64,000 bases of DNA from Breviolum minutum Mf 1.05b.01 (lineage: Eukaryota > Sar > Dinophyceae > Suessiales > Symbiodiniaceae), in contig DF239936.1 of NCBI GenBank assembly GCA_000507305.1, positions 1 through 64,000 of the forward strand, written 5' to 3'. The notes beneath the pieces are model-generated. The model did not search any database and was not told the origin of the DNA. It saw only the letters and a program-made list of their open reading frames with translations. Below are positions 45,768-56,967 of the stretch, piece by piece (within the stretch, counting starts at the first letter, position 1; each line of letters opens with the position of its first letter). Both the position numbers and the translations under genes were made by a program.

Positions 45768-46062
45768 TCTCCAATTGCTCTGTGATAGTGGTCTCTGTCA
45801 CGGTGCTGCCCACCACCACGGTGACTGCTTGACCTGCGTAACAAACCATTTCACTGTTGACTTTGTTATATAATGTGAACCAACGAAACGCTGCCTTTGT
45901 TGCTTGGGAGTCTCTGGCTACCAAAACTCTTGTAGCGGATTCAGCAATCTTGGTGGTCACTATGATGTGGACGTATCCTAAATAAGCTGCTCTGTTTGCA
46001 CAGTTCTTCGACCCTAGACATTCATGGTATTTTTCAAAGTGCCTGTATGCTATTCCAACAAC
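45768..46062 (-). CDS. Single exon, 98 codons, unknown product
   Basis: After an acceptor TTTTTGATCAG the minus strand is open for 98 codons to a GGAGA|GTTCAG donor. It contains GIAYRHFEKYHECLGSKN, then ANRAAYLGYVHIIVTTK, SATRVLVARDSQATKAAF and EMVCYAGQAVTVVVGS. The last part is strongly beta-like (alternating V/T). A random stop-free stretch of this length is unlikely here. No neighbours joined in phase were found; it lies between the methyltransferase-containing gene and the 43-kb exons on the same strand. Confidence 0.48.
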
Positions 46063-46324
46063 CTGATCAAAAACATGTTTCAATGGATTCGGGTAACATG
46101 AGCCATCAACAGGATCACTTCACATAAATCTGACCCTTCAAATAACTGTTCAGATGACTTCACTAATTTCGCTATTCACTTGACAAAGAGCTTGAAATTT
46201 AAGACTCAGACACACTGACTATCTACATGAATTGCTCCCCCCTCAAAAATGATGGTTGAAAGACAAGGCTTTCCTTTTGAACAATCTGCCTTTTGAAGGG
46301 GGCATCTAAACTTCCTTTTTTGGG

Positions 46325-46675
46325 GTGGTAAGACTCTTCTCGTGTGAAGGAAGCTTTCCCTTTTTGGCACCAAAATCCGCCTCTAAAAGTCCAAATTTCT
46401 GGCCAGTTTGGTTCCAAAATTTCTTTAACAAACATCCAGATTTTGATGTCAAAGATGTTTTGACAAAATACCCCACATTATCAAAAATGACCGCATGTTT
46501 TTTTTTTGCAAAAGGCATATTTCATGTGCCCACATCCACCACCAATGCCAAGACACCAGATGCGCAGGATGCTGGTGAACAACCTAGAATGTGTTTTGTT
46601 TTGCACGCTGTTTCATTGGAACTACGTGTTCGGTACCAAAGAAAATGTCCATGTGGAAATGGCGCAATAAGGTGA
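46325..46675 (+). other. Open frame on plus strand, strand uncertain
   Basis: A 116-codon plus frame reads APKSASKSPNFWPVWF, HPDFDVKDVLTKYPTL and later PTSTTNAKTPDAQDAGE. The minus strand is also open for 70 codons. No convincing splice sites were found at either end. It would be the only plus-strand gene in this minus-strand neighbourhood. Confidence 0.22.
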
Positions 46676-46837
46676 CTTTAAATGATGTTAAATGCTTGAA
46701 GTTTTGGGATTTTTTTCCTTATATCCTAGTTTTTTTCCACATATTCATCAGGGGGCAGGGGTTGAAATATGCAAAATATCTGCAAGTGACACTAAAACAC
46801 ATCAACTTCATGAAAATGGAGATATTATACCGATACA

Positions 46838-46917
46838 CCCCCCCTAACGTACCCTTCCCGGAAATAAGGCGGCTATTAAACCCGTATTTCTGAGGGAGGT
46901 ATGTTAGGGGGGTGGTT
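46838..46917. mobile_element. K-family element
   Basis: CCCCCCTAACGTACCCTTCC and GAGGTATGTTAGGGGGG enclose GAAATA, GGGTTTAATA-like arms. A partial copy is at 28580-28632. Confidence 0.7.
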
Positions 46918-47340
46918 GATTAGCCATGACAACTAGGTTTCTGACACTGATACTGCTTTGATATCTGGGTCAAGATTAAAAAACCTGCAGGCAATTTGAC
47001 AGGCTACCAAAAAGACATTCTTTGGGGAAACCAGGAAACTCTTCAACAAAAACACCAAACATACTGGTGCATCAACAAATAGATAAACACACAGCTTGGA
47101 TTTATTCAAATTCCCTGAACTGAAAATCCCCAAATACATCAGCAAATAGGATGGATAAGCATACATTTGCAATTTATTGGAAAATCCCACAAGCTCTTCA
47201 AAAAATCACAACTTCCCACTTTTTTCTATTAATTTTACGGGCATCCGCACCGCTGCTGTCGGGATTCAGGATGGTGAAATTACACCTCAGCTTCATAAGT
47301 GCATCACGAAAACGAAAACGGCTTTATGAAAAATTCTGAA

Positions 47341-47449
47341 CCTGGCAATTCTGCTGGTGACCTTTTTTGGGACGGTGAAAACGTGACCCTTTGAAAGGTT
47401 CAGTGACCTCCAACGATTGGGGATAGAAAGATGACTTTGAATCACCTGG
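47341..47449 (-). mobile_element. Introner-like element B8, well preserved
   Basis: Left CCTGGCAATTCTGCTGGTG, right GACTTTGAATCACCTGG, with the family core GTGACCTCCAACGATTGGGG. Nearly identical in order to B7, which indicates recent spread. Confidence 0.75.
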
Positions 47450-47461
47450 AAATCAAAAATT

Positions 47462-47560
47462 CCATCCCAAATGCTTCATGTGTAGAATGTTTCCCTAGGT
47501 TTGGCTTCAATTTATGGTAAATGTAGGCAAATATGACTCCATCCATGGAGCATATGGACA
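47462..47560. mobile_element. Introner-like element F4, diverged
   Basis: AAATGCTTCATGTGTAGAATG and AAATGTAGGCAAATATG, then CCATGGAGCATATGG. It is next to B8. Confidence 0.55.
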
Positions 47561-47825
47561 TGCAATTTGAGGAGGTTCATCAATACTTGGAAGTTACTTT
47601 TTGGTTTTGATCTTGTTGGATGGCACACATCAAAGGAAAAAAACAGAAGGTCAGATTATTGCACTCTCTGACTATATTTATGTCAGGATATTGTACATCA
47701 TTTCGGGTGCGTGAACGTACGAACTTCTTTGTAATAAAAAACAGTGTGCAGCAGTTGGCATTAGAGGGAGTTAACAATGAATGTCCCATGGATCACATCG
47801 CTAGAACAGGTTAAAACAACACGGA

Positions 47826-48475
47826 TCATTTTAAGCCGTCAAAAAATATCGAACACCCTCCCCATTGTGATGATGTTTCATGTAGCAAACCATCTTTCCA
47901 GGTCATCATCAACAAAATAAATAAGTTCTGGGTCATGATGTTGGTGAGTTCGCCCCAGTTCACAGATGGTAGACGTGGATCCAAAAACTCCATTAACGTC
48001 TTTGGCCCAAATTGCGCCCACTTCCACAACTGGTTCGCATTCTCTCAAAAAGACCCTAGTTCTCTGCTGCGCCAGTCTGTAGTCTTGTGCTTTCAACACC
48101 ACCACCTGCCAGTCGAACTCCGATGCCTCCTTGCATAGCCAAGTCAAAATTTTGTCCATGAAGCTTTCATCTTATCCCTTCATCTTTCCTCATTATTCCT
48201 TTCACATTCTCAATGACAGCAGCCTTGAGCTCACCTGTCTTTATGAAGGCTAGGATCATTTTGATGACTGCCATGAACACCTCCGCCCGTTCATCCTGAA
48301 GTCCATTGTGGTTCCGGTTGCCTGCCCAGGAAGGACAGGGGGGTCCGCTAATGACCATGTCGCAGGGCCGTTCCATGTCCTTCAAATTCACTTTGGTGAA
48401 GTCTTCCCCAAGGTGTAAGTTTTGAATGCCCCAGGTTTTTTTCGAAAAAGTGCGCCTTGTTTGCCGCTCTTAAGA
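47826..48475 (-). pseudogene. C5 cytosine DNA methyltransferase catalytic region, frame-broken
   Basis: The minus strand encodes hallmark motifs of DNA (cytosine-5) methyltransferases, which transfer a methyl group from S-adenosylmethionine to cytosine. Reading 48391-48167: motif IV with its catalytic cysteine (ISGPPCPSWAGNRNH), then motif VI (AAVIENVKG). Reading 48159-48030 in a second frame: motif VIII (RLAQQRTRVFLR). Reading 48029-47826 in a third frame: LMEFLDPRLPSVNWGEL, the type of segment that follows motif VIII in dinoflagellate members. Upstream, FLRAANKAHFFEKN and NLHLGEDFTKV resemble the region before motif IV, but in two frames separated by a run of seven As. At least three frame changes are needed, so this is either a decayed copy or a region with assembly indels. 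Motif I (FxGxG) was not found. Such enzymes have been captured by retrotransposons in dinoflagellates, but no reverse transcriptase is present here. Confidence 0.7.
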
Positions 48476-48486
48476 AAGCTTCTCAC

Positions 48487-50705
48487 TTCCAGCGAGCCAT
48501 TTCATTGACCCTGGGAAGTCGTAAAGGGCGTTGACACGGCATCTGGAGCCTCCAAAGGCAAAGGCGCTTCTGCAACAAATCGCACTCGAAACCCGTCGCC
48601 TCCAAATCGTAGATGGCTGATGGCTGTAAATGGCACTTTCATGGCTTTGAGCTACACCCTGGAAGATTAACATGGAACCTACAAATCACCCATTTAGAAA
48701 GGAAAATTATCTTCCAAACCTCCATGATTATGTTCCATGTTAATCTTCCGGGGTCTAACAACACCCCTGGTTTGAAGACTTGCTTCCATGGCACCCAGTC
48801 GTGAAGGTGCCCGTCCAGCCGTACATCACGGATTCGCACAACCTGCCGGGAAAACAGTGAAACGAGGCGTTGTTTTTGTTGGAAGATGAACTTGGATTGG
48901 CTCAAAAATGCTTGGAAAAAAGTACAACTTTCCCCTTTAAATGGTGGTTTTAATGGGTGATTTTCCACGGTAGAAGGTAACAAAAAATCACCTTCAACAA
49001 ACACTAGTGAATGCAGTTGCAAAAATGAAGATGAATGAACCTGACAATTCTCGGTTAAGTGACTGTGTTAAAGGTCATTCATGACCTCCAATGATCGAGG
49101 ACTCAAAGGTCACGAATTGAATCACATGGAAGATGAACAATTTTTGTCAACATAATGCCAAATACATCCTAATTACTTAGGCTTTAAACCGCTACACTAT
49201 TTCTTTAAAGCATTTGCATCCACGTCTCTCACTTATGTGACCCTGCCAGCATAATTTTCACTTCGTGGGCTTCTTGCCCCTTATGAGTAAGTGCCTACTG
49301 TGAGTTCATCGAGGCCTCTGGATGTGTGACATTGGTTTGATGCCGCAAAAACCTCAACAAGCCCCTTTCGGTGTACAAACCCCAATGGCCTGGTGCTGCT
49401 GCCGTTATGAGGTAAAGACTGAGCCTGAAGATGACTGAAGGTTTCCTCTTTAAACCAAGGCGGCAAATTCTGGCTTCTTAAGGGAACAACAAAAACTGTC
49501 CGAAGAGTCTCTACTTGTTGGTTGGGTTGAAACCACCATCCATCTGAGAAAATATCATGCAATTCTAGATGGAAACGGAAATCTGTCCACAAGTTGAACT
49601 GAGTCAACATTTTCTCCCCCCAAGAGAAACATACTTGCATAGTTGAATCCACCTAGTAACCCTAGGTCTTCAATACATGTTGCAGGAATTTTTGCAGGAA
49701 TTTTCACCACATCTCTCGCTGTGTTTTATTTATTCAGACTACGAATCTTCCCCGACAACAAAATCATATTCTTTGGATCCTGGATTTGCTTCGCAACTTT
49801 GGAGTCAAAATGTGTCAACATCATACGAACTCTTGAAATGGTATCTGGGCAATTAATTATAAATTATTAAACTGAATTAGGGTAGGATTCCCTTACTAAA
49901 TCACCATTTTGGGTGACGGTTCACAGCGGGAACAGGTCGTTATAAATAGCCCTAGATGGTATGCCCTCACTGTTTGAACATCAGAAGTTTCTTCAAGTCC
50001 AAACTAGGCATTTTTTAAAGGTAGATTTAATCCCTGCCGAAGCCCCGGCGGTAGTTTCGCCCGAGATTAGATCCGCAATTAGATGCCGGTGCACTGCCAT
50101 GAGCTTCGGATAAAATTAATTATTTGGGGAAAATGCCATTTCTAAACGTGGGGGGTCGGTCCTCTAGATGGTTATGAAGATTCCCTGAGCCGCTTCAAAG
50201 TTCAAGAAATTTAATCATTACCCTCTGGTAAACTGACAGTTCGCAATGGATTATCCACATTTTCTATAGGAAATACATCTTCATTTCGGGTCCATATTTC
50301 CCAGCCAGCTATGCTTAGTTTACCGGAGTGTCATCCCCTCCACTTCTCTTAAATATTTTGGGCTTTAGTGAAACTTCTCTTCATGAAATCTCTTCACGAA
50401 TTCTGCACAGAACTGAGTTGCCACACCACCGTCAAGGTAATCTCCTGCCACCACAGCTTTTTCGTGATGGATTTTTTTCGATAAAACCTCCAGGTAAATG
50501 GATAGTCCCTTTCAAAGGAGTTGTGGCAATCAGTTGGATGTTTAGAAACAATCAAAGAACGACTCCCGTTGAGAAACGTGTTCACTTCAATGAAGTTTGA
50601 GGAGAATGTTCCTTGAGGCTTACCCTTCAGTAAAGCAATTATTTTTGGCCCGTTGAAAAGATGCCAAAAACCCAAGAAGGAACCGATGGTCTTCCCAACC
50701 GACAT
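48487..50705 (-). CDS. 5' exons leading into the methyltransferase region
   Basis: Four minus-strand exons agree in phase: 50705-50624 (ATG start after CACGTAGCCATTAG; SVGKTIGSFLGFWHLF; donor CTGAAGG|GTAAGC), 49513-49299 (71 codons; RTVFVVPLRSQNLPPWF, HRKGLVEVFAASNQ), 48842-48765 (acceptor TTTTCCCGGCAG; RIRDVRLDGHLHDWVPW) and 48658-48487 (ESAIYSHQPSTIWRRR, AFAFGGSRCRVNALYDF). The intron between the last two is an E-family element. The 1.1-kb first intron contains introner O1 and part of a C element. These exons run straight into the methyltransferase motifs on the same strand and may be its N-terminal region, although the final join (48487 to about 48475) has no valid intron. Confidence 0.42.
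48658..48752 (-). mobile_element. Introner E1 between two phased exons
   Basis: CCTGGAAGATTAACATGG and CCATGTTAATCTTCCGGGG termini. On the minus strand the acceptor (TTAATCTTCCAG) is the terminus. The donor used in the phased model (CCAGGG|GTGTTG) lies 13 bases outside the other end. Confidence 0.65.
49040..49129 (-). mobile_element. Introner-like element B9, diverged
   Basis: CCTGACAATTCTCGG and GAATTGAATCACATGG flank ATGACCTCCAATGATCG. It sits inside the intron between exons 49299 and 48842. Confidence 0.6.
49900..50210. other. Nothing recognised
   Basis: No exon-like frame or element family was recognised between the second intron part and introner O1. Confidence 0.4.
50219..50329. mobile_element. 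Introner O1
   Basis: CCCTCTGGTAAACTGACAG and CTTAGTTTACCGGAG termini, with internal GGAT facing CAGCCAGCT as in O2. It lies in the long first intron of the gene leading to the methyltransferase. Both strands read GT to AG. Confidence 0.75.
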
Positions 50706-50866
50706 CTAATGGCTACGTGGGGCAGCCGCTAGTTTTCAGGACGAACTCGCCCGGAATTCTGGCCTTTCTATCCCAACATCCCGAAAATGAAGTAGGATCC
50801 GGTTGGCTCCATAAAACACACCTTCCATGATAAAAACGCGAACTGCTCCACAAGATCGTTGGAACT

Positions 50867-51055
50867 ATGGACATAACAGGGGTGTCACCTAAAATCACCT
50901 TTCCAACTGACGAATTCATTTCGGAAGGTATACCTTTCTGTGAAAAACAAGGTGCGTTCCAATACAAACAGGAAGGACATGCTTCCTTCGCAAAACCCTT
51001 CGACCCACATGCTGGAAATAACCCTTCTCCAATAGAAATTATATACATTCTATAG
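50867..51055 (+). other. Open segment, strand uncertain
   Basis: The plus frame reads DEFISEGIPFCEKQGAF, then QYKQEGHASFAKPFDPH, to a stop. The minus strand is open over the same stretch (111 codons, 51048-50713). Neither has decisive splice sites. Confidence 0.2.
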
Positions 51056-51168
51056 AAATGGTTCCATTTCTCCAGTTATGTTAGTTTCGCAAAATTAATG
51101 ACTCATCTTTTCGGGGGAAAAAAAGGATATGCCTTTTGCAACGGCAGCTAAGCAAACATAGCAATGCC

Positions 51169-51261
51169 AGATGCTCCATATAACATACGGAATATTTACT
51201 TCCATGTTCCATAAATCTAAGCCAAATCTAGGCGAATATTCCAGTCCCATGGAGCATCTGG
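51169..51261. mobile_element. Introner-like element F3
   Basis: AGATGCTCCATATAAC, ACGGAATATTTACTTCC and GGCGAATATTCCAGTCCC, then ATGGAGCATCT. The outer arms are longer than in F1. Confidence 0.7.
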
Positions 51262-51298
51262 GAATTCTTTTATTTCACCCTTTCCCGGATGGTCGGTA

Positions 51299-51412
51299 CA
51301 GTCGGCGCACCCGGCTACCCATCGGTGTCTTCATGGAGCCGGCTGCGCAGTCTGGCGTCAACGTTTTTTTGGGATCAATCGGGGCGGCTGTCTTGGTGAC
51401 GTTTTCAGAGGT
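51299..51412 (+). CDS. Exon-like segment after introner F3
   Basis: After GGTCGGTACAG the plus frame reads TRLPIGVFMEPAAQSGV, then NVFLGSIGAAVLVTFSE, ending AGAG|GTTTCA. It includes a hydrophobic, helix-like stretch. The minus strand also has an open frame (APIDPKKTLTPDCAAGS). The orientation is undecided. Confidence 0.25.
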
Positions 51413-52206
51413 TTCACATATAAGGCCCTTGATTTAATCAAAAAGCCATCATTTCTCAGTAGGTATTGAAATCACGGGGGAAAGGTAGGTTGACTCATGA
51501 AACGTGGAAAATTCTCCAAGAAAGCACAAGATCTCTTACCACTCGGACGGGCAGCAAAAGAGGGCATTCATGAAACCTTCTCGCTGGAAATTTTGGAAGG
51601 ACTGTCCTAACATTTCCTTTGGTTTGACACTGTGAGTCCCAAGACTACTACCGGAATGGTCTTTCCAAACAGACCGTTGTTTGAGTAAGGATTTATAACA
51701 AACAATTTGAAGGGACCACTTTCTCAATGGTCTTGGATGTCCAGGTTTGATTTCCATGGTGTAAACAACAATATCTAGTAACAATCATGCAGCCCGTCTA
51801 TTTGCCTATCTACCGATATCTATATACCTATCTACCTATCGACCTATCTTTTCATCCATCCCTCTATCTTGCTATTTACCTATCTACATCCTCCACCTCT
51901 TCTCCCCTGCATTCTTTTTCAAACATCCTGGGACATCTCAGCACCGATTTCCCAGCTTTTTTGAGGACCAGGATGATCCAATTTTGGGTTGTGATGTTGA
52001 AAATCATCCCCAACTCTTCACCAGCAAAGGCTTGTGTTTTTGTTTTTCAACCAGCCTTTCGGAGCACAACCCGAAGCATCCATGGTATACACCTGGTGAA
52101 GGAATTCTGCATGCTTCTTATTCAAAACCACGGGTTTGTTTGAAGCTGGAAAAACATGACAAACAAATACTGAATAAAGGGTGCATTTCTGTCGGGAAAG
52201 CATTCA

Positions 52207-52452
52207 TTGGTTATCAATAACGAACCCGGTGAGATTAGAGTATACCTTTCCTTCAAAACTGATCTTGGGAGGGTGACCCTAGAATCGTTTGGAAGATGTT
52301 GGTGCGGCGTTTTTGGAGTTGTATCACCCTTTTTCAAGACGTCAAGGATTACAGCAATTGTAGCGAGCATCACACGAAGGCAAACAAAAATCAGGTTTCG
52401 GTCGGTGGAGGTGTCTGAGCTGCCCCACGCCCTTCAGGCACGTCACACCTGA
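52207..52452 (+). other. Open segment, strand uncertain
   Basis: The plus frame (81 codons) contains DLGRVTLESFGRCWCGV and ends VSELPHALQARHT. The minus strand over 52373-52160 is open in two frames. Coding is likely on one strand, but I cannot choose. Confidence 0.22.
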
Positions 52453-52869
52453 TTTGATTCATTTGTCATGCAACACGTTTTCTAGTCCCAGCAGGTCTTG
52501 GACGATTCGTTCTGGACGTTTCGTTTCAATTTCAGGTTCTTTTTGTTGGAACGTCTCAGAATAATGAATTGATTTTGCCTCACTTCACTCAACAAAAATG
52601 TTGGCCACCCAAAAATCGTTTTCCGAAGTGTTCCACATATCCTTGTGAGACTTTGAGTCGTACTTACCACAGTCATTCTGTTTTCTTCGCAGTACCAAAA
52701 AAGGTGGACCCTCGTTTTCTCCATTTTCTCAACTCCGATGGGATTTTCAGCTCCAACCAGGGGTAGTACGCCTAATCCTCAACCTGTCCTTCCAAACAAA
52801 TGATAGAAACTCCTATTTGTCTGTGCTCAAAGTTGTCCTTTCAGAAACCAAACAAATAACACGAAACCT

Positions 52870-52932
52870 GAAACTAACATAGCCCCTGAAAATTGATGAT
52901 TGGAAGACTATATCTCCCTATGTTAATTTTAG
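52870..52932 (+). mobile_element. Short D element D3, GA-AG ends
   Basis: ACCT|GAAACTAACATAGCCCC and CTATGTTAATTTTAG|GG. 63 bases, so an internally deleted copy. Confidence 0.7.
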
Positions 52933-53870
52933 GGAGGGTCATTTTTCCAACAACCCCAGACCCCAGAGACTTGTGTTTCATTCCATTTCCAAGAAAACCC
53001 CCCAAGCACAATCTAAGGCTTCCTGACTGGCAGAACCACTCAATGCTGAAGCCATGGCCTTGAAGTTGTGGGGACTTTGATCATGGATGATGAAGACCAT
53101 GAGAAAACTGAGCAGCTGGGAGGTCGTCCTATCAAAAACCATTTGGGGGTGGTGATAACTCACCCAAACTCACAATTTTCGATTCACTACTACAAGGTGG
53201 GCCCCTACCAGTGTCAGAAGTAGTGTCATAACTCCACTTACAGGGGTTATATCCACAGTTACCCAGTTGTTAGGCCGTTTACAGGAAATTCATAACTAAG
53301 ATGCGCATAGAAACCTGGGGGTAGCTCCAAATCGCTCCCCCCTTATGAAGGGATTTGTGATAACCCCAGCTCCTTGGCTCCCTTCTAAGCAACAGCTAGA
53401 TAAACCAAATAGCCTCTTGGGAAGTAACATTTCCCTATGATAAGGATATTCAGCTTCCAAAACCTTCTCTCGTGCCGAGCAAACTAGGAAACCAGGCATG
53501 CTCATCCAAACAAGGTGTTGCCATAAGTGTCCCCTCCCCCCCTCAAAATATAAAACAAAGCCATGATTGTAAAAAAGGGGGTGACAACTCTAAGCTTCCC
53601 CCCAAAAAAATAAACACTAAACTCTTCCAAGTTTCGGAGCTCTTTGGTGATTTCCCACCCAAAATCACCGATTTTTACATCCGATACCCACCAACGGCTC
53701 CCTGACGCTACACACGACCGAGCTGTTGGTGAAGTTGCTTGGCCTGAAACGGGATTTTCGGTGGTTGATCAGATCGGCCATTTTCGCCATTTTTGGCGAC
53801 CCAGAAAATGTGAAAGTCTGAAAAATTGGATCATAATGATTCAGGGATCGGATCTGGGTGAACATGACTG

Positions 53871-53965
53871 GTTGGTGGTTTCAACCCATCTGAAAAATAT
53901 TAGCCAAAATGGGAATCTTCCCCAAATAGGGGTGAAAATAAAAAGTATTTGAAAGCACCACCTAG
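53871..53965. mobile_element. Introner-like element C5
   Basis: GACTG|GTTGGTGGTTTCAAC to AAAGCACCACCTAG, core AAAATGGGAATCTTCCCC. It follows an open frame (GEVAWPETGFSVVDQ) that reaches the donor. Confidence 0.75.
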
Positions 53966-54284
53966 GTGAATATTTGAAAATATTTGAAATCACCTGGGTG
54001 GAATTTTGAAGACAACCACCAATGGTGAAGATGAAGATTCGCTTGGTTTTGGTGTTGATGGGTTTTTGATTTGAAGGCCATTGAGGTCACCCATTCCCAT
54101 TGAGTGTCCTTGATTTATTGGAGCGTCCCTGTTGAGTTAGGTATGGTGATGGTATGGTGTCCATGTCTTTGAAGATACATGCTAATATCCCATTGAATAT
54201 TCTTGTTCATAAATATATCCACATCTTCAAAACTTCCAACTTCCCAACAGTCCAACACTTTCCGCTGTGACCTTTGTTTCGAGA

Positions 54285-55004
54285 GATATGGCAGTTGGAT
54301 TTTTTGGCTCAAAAAACTGTGGCCATGACGAAACTCACGGGAAAGGTTCCAGTGAAGACATTTCTGATCCAATGCTTCCAATCAATCCAACAGGGCCACG
54401 TTAAATGTATTAAAAAACCCACCAAAACACCCGTGAGACCTTGCGGTTGCTTAAGGTTTCTATGGGATGGACCGACTCAAACACAAAAAGGATAGTCCAA
54501 TGTCCAAGTTACGGAATGGATGAGATTCGGAAGTCTGGTGGCCAACCAGTTGATACAGGAACTCTTATTTCAGTTTTCCATAGGGTGCAACTGATGTTTT
54601 TTTTTTTCCCCAAAAATTTCCGGGGTGAATATGAAGAAAATGTTTGGCATGAGCTGTTGCCTTTGTTTTCTAGTTGGTGGATGCAACTCAGGAGGAACAT
54701 AGGATCATTTTCCCAGGTACCCATAACATCCAAGTATGGTATATTTACCTACATTTACCATAAAAGATCAACCAAATGTAGGTAAATATACCATACATGG
54801 ATGGTATGGGGTAGTAAAAAAACATCTTTGAAACAATCTATTTTTTCTGGCACAACAACCGCGGTTCAAAAACCAACAAATCTTGAGCTCCGACGTTCGA
54901 GTGTCAGCATTCTCTGTCACAGATCCAGGGGAAAGCCTCAAGGTGTCAAGAAATTATGGGTCGACGAACAGGAGGGAATAGGATTTGGAGGGGAGAGCCA
55001 GTAG
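54285..55004 (+). CDS. Three-exon 3' part of a gene, unknown product
   Basis: Proposed exons are about 54281-54342 (IWQLDFLAQKTVAMTK; donor GGGAAAG|GTTCCA), 54456-54716 (exactly 87 codons; NTKRIVQCPSYGMDEIR, DTGTLISVFHRVQLM, then VWHELLPLFSSWWMQL; donor TTCCCAG|GTACCC) and 54888-55004 (39 codons; SSVSILCHRSRGKPQGV, then KLWVDEQEGIGFGGES, TAG). All joins are phase 0. Introner F5 (54734-54800) lies within the second intron, whose splice sites are outside the element. The reverse strand of the first exon is open, so that exon is the weakest. No domain was recognised. Confidence 0.48.
54734..54800. mobile_element. Introner-like element F5, perfect hairpin
   Basis: TATGGTATATTTACCTACATTT and its exact complement lie around a short loop. 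The terminal AG is lost (ACCAT), and the host intron uses external splice sites. Confidence 0.8.
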
Positions 55005-55009
55005 AGCTT

Positions 55010-55280
55010 TGTGTATGTGTATATCAAGAATTTAAAGAAGAATATGTATATATATAACTATCATATGCTAAATATCTTATACATGATATTACATGTATGT
55101 ATATACATGTAAATGTATATGTTATGTTCGTCTTACAAAAGGTTATTTAAAAATTGAAAACATTACCCGTAAAAAGGTCTTGAATATACAGTAATGGTTT
55201 GAGCAATCCAATTTTACTGATGTTTAAAGGAAACCATTCATGGCAAACCCTGAGAACAGTAAGTAAGAGCTGAGATTTAG
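55010..55280. other. Downstream AT-rich non-coding stretch
   Basis: TATA/GTAT-rich sequence follows the stop codon of the 54285-55004 gene. No exon or element family was recognised. Confidence 0.5.
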
Positions 55281-55652
55281 CTGAACGACTGGTGAAACTT
55301 GAATTGGAGATTATAGAAGGATGAGTTGCAACATAAAACTAAAAATTTGGGGGTTCCCCCCCAAAAAGACAGCTTTGAAAAACCTGAACCATTTTTTTTT
55401 GGTTGTTGTGGGGAAACTCTCCAATTCCTAAACGCCCCCACTTGATTTGGGTTTCCCCGACTGCACGTTGATGCCCTGGCCACTGTAAGTCAATTGCCTG
55501 AGGTCTCGAGCTTGAAAAAGTTCATTCCCCAAGAAAATTGGGAATGAAGCTTTCCAAAGCGAAGGTTGTGTGGTAATGAGATAAAGGTTTTTTTGTGTTT
55601 TTTGTTTGGTCTTCATACTTCATGATACTTCAGAAATCCAACCAGTAAATGA

Positions 55653-55750
55653 CTAGTCGGTGGTTTCAACCCATTTAAAGAATATTAGTCAAATTGGATC
55701 ATTTCCCAAAATAGGGATGAACATGAAAACTAATTGAAACCACCACCCAG
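55653..55750. mobile_element. Introner-like element C6
   Basis: CTAGTCGGTGGTTTCAACC and GAAACCACCACCCAG, core AAATTGGATCATTTCCC. The sequence just left of it (ACTTCAGAAATCCAACCAG) looks like an A-family remnant, so C6 may be nested in or next to one. Confidence 0.75.
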
Positions 55751-55825
55751 ATGAAGCTTGTTTTGAAGTGCCAACCTTCTTATCTAGATTTGACTTCATG
55801 ATTATAATCGAAGATCTGCTCCAAG

Positions 55826-55912
55826 GTCGGCCCCTACCAGCTATAAGTAGGGTTATAACCCATATGAGTAAGGTTTCAACCCTTGTGACCTCCATTTATA
55901 ACTAGTAAGGGT
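55826..55912. mobile_element. H-family element
   Basis: GGTCGGCCCCTACCAGCTATAAG and CATTTATAACTAGTAAGGG are inverted. Related copies lie at 37556-37700, 39360-39440, 53195-53310 and 58580-58675, several with GGCCCCTACC or GGTAGGGGCC. Confidence 0.6.
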
Positions 55913-56056
55913 CCATCTCTGCTAGAGATTTCCAAATTCATCCCTTTCTTTGCTGTCAATGTGCATCGTGGATGGGTTGAAATTCCACAAAGGGTGATCT
56001 ACCATGGCTTCAATGGCAAACAAACTTCTATAAATGAGCCACCAAGAAAACCCGGC

Positions 56057-56143
56057 CTTACTTTCCATTATACTGGTTGTTTACTAGGGATTTTAACTGG
56101 GTAGTATAACACCCTATATACCCTACACAACCAGGGTGTGTTT
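56057..56143. mobile_element. Q-family element
   Basis: ACCCGGCCTTACTTTCC to ACCCTACACAACCAG|GG. The left end offers a GC donor and the right an AG acceptor. Related copies are 17628-17735 (CCCGGCCTTACTTTCC) and a half copy at 36161-36221. Confidence 0.55.
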
Positions 56144-56475
56144 CAAAGGTTGAAAGAAATCTCGAGTCAAAGGGTGGAGATGATCTCAGACGATGGTGCG
56201 TATTCTTAACATCACTCTAATCGCCTGGAAAAATCCTGACATAAGTTGGAATCAGCCCTCTTCCTGCCCCAAAGACTTTCACCCGATTTATGAAGAACAA
56301 ACATTTTTTAGGCGTCATTATATTACCAACCCAAACAATTTATTATTGTAGGGATTTGCAACTGTTTGATTCCCCCCCGATAAATCCCATGCACTTAGGG
56401 TACAAATGTGGGGGATTCGGATTCGGCAACAAAATTCAGGGTCGGAGCTGTTAAAATTCCAAAAAGATGTTCCCT

Positions 56476-56572
56476 GGCTGGTGCTTTCAACCAATTTGAA
56501 AAATATTAGTCAAAATGGGAATCTTCCTCAAGTAGGGGTGAAAATAAAAATATTTGAGTTGCCACCACCTAG
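56476..56572. mobile_element. Introner-like element C7
   Basis: CTGGCTGGTGCTTTCAACC to TTGCCACCACCTAG, core AAAATGGGAATCTTCC and GGGGTGAAAATAAAA. Confidence 0.75.
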
Positions 56573-56967
56573 CCATTTAATGACCCCAAACATCTCCCCA
56601 AAAACCAACATCCCCTCAAACTCACGTGAGCTGAGCGATAAAAATCATGGTTTCACCGGTGCCTGGTAACAGTGCCGCAGGTCAATTCGATACAGTTGGA
56701 GTTGGCGGTCAACACACCACGCAAGCAGCTGACGCTAATGTCGCCCTCGTACCTCGAAGTTTTGGAAGCTTGATGATATGGTGGAGGTGAGTGGTACCGG
56801 TCTTTGGTGATCTAGTTTTCTTCATGTTGTTGTTGTTGTTGTTGTTGCTGGCTGTTTGATCGTAAATGTGTCTGTTTTCGTGAATAAAATACCTCCAACC
56901 TCCACCTTTGTGATGTTTTTTTGAAGAAAGTGTCTGAAGGCCTACCGAAGAAAGCGTTACGCGCCCT

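Noticed and set aside
53644..53952. 102-codon plus-strand frame
   Set aside because: Its second half is introner C5. The first half may be an exon, but the join after the element meets a stop.
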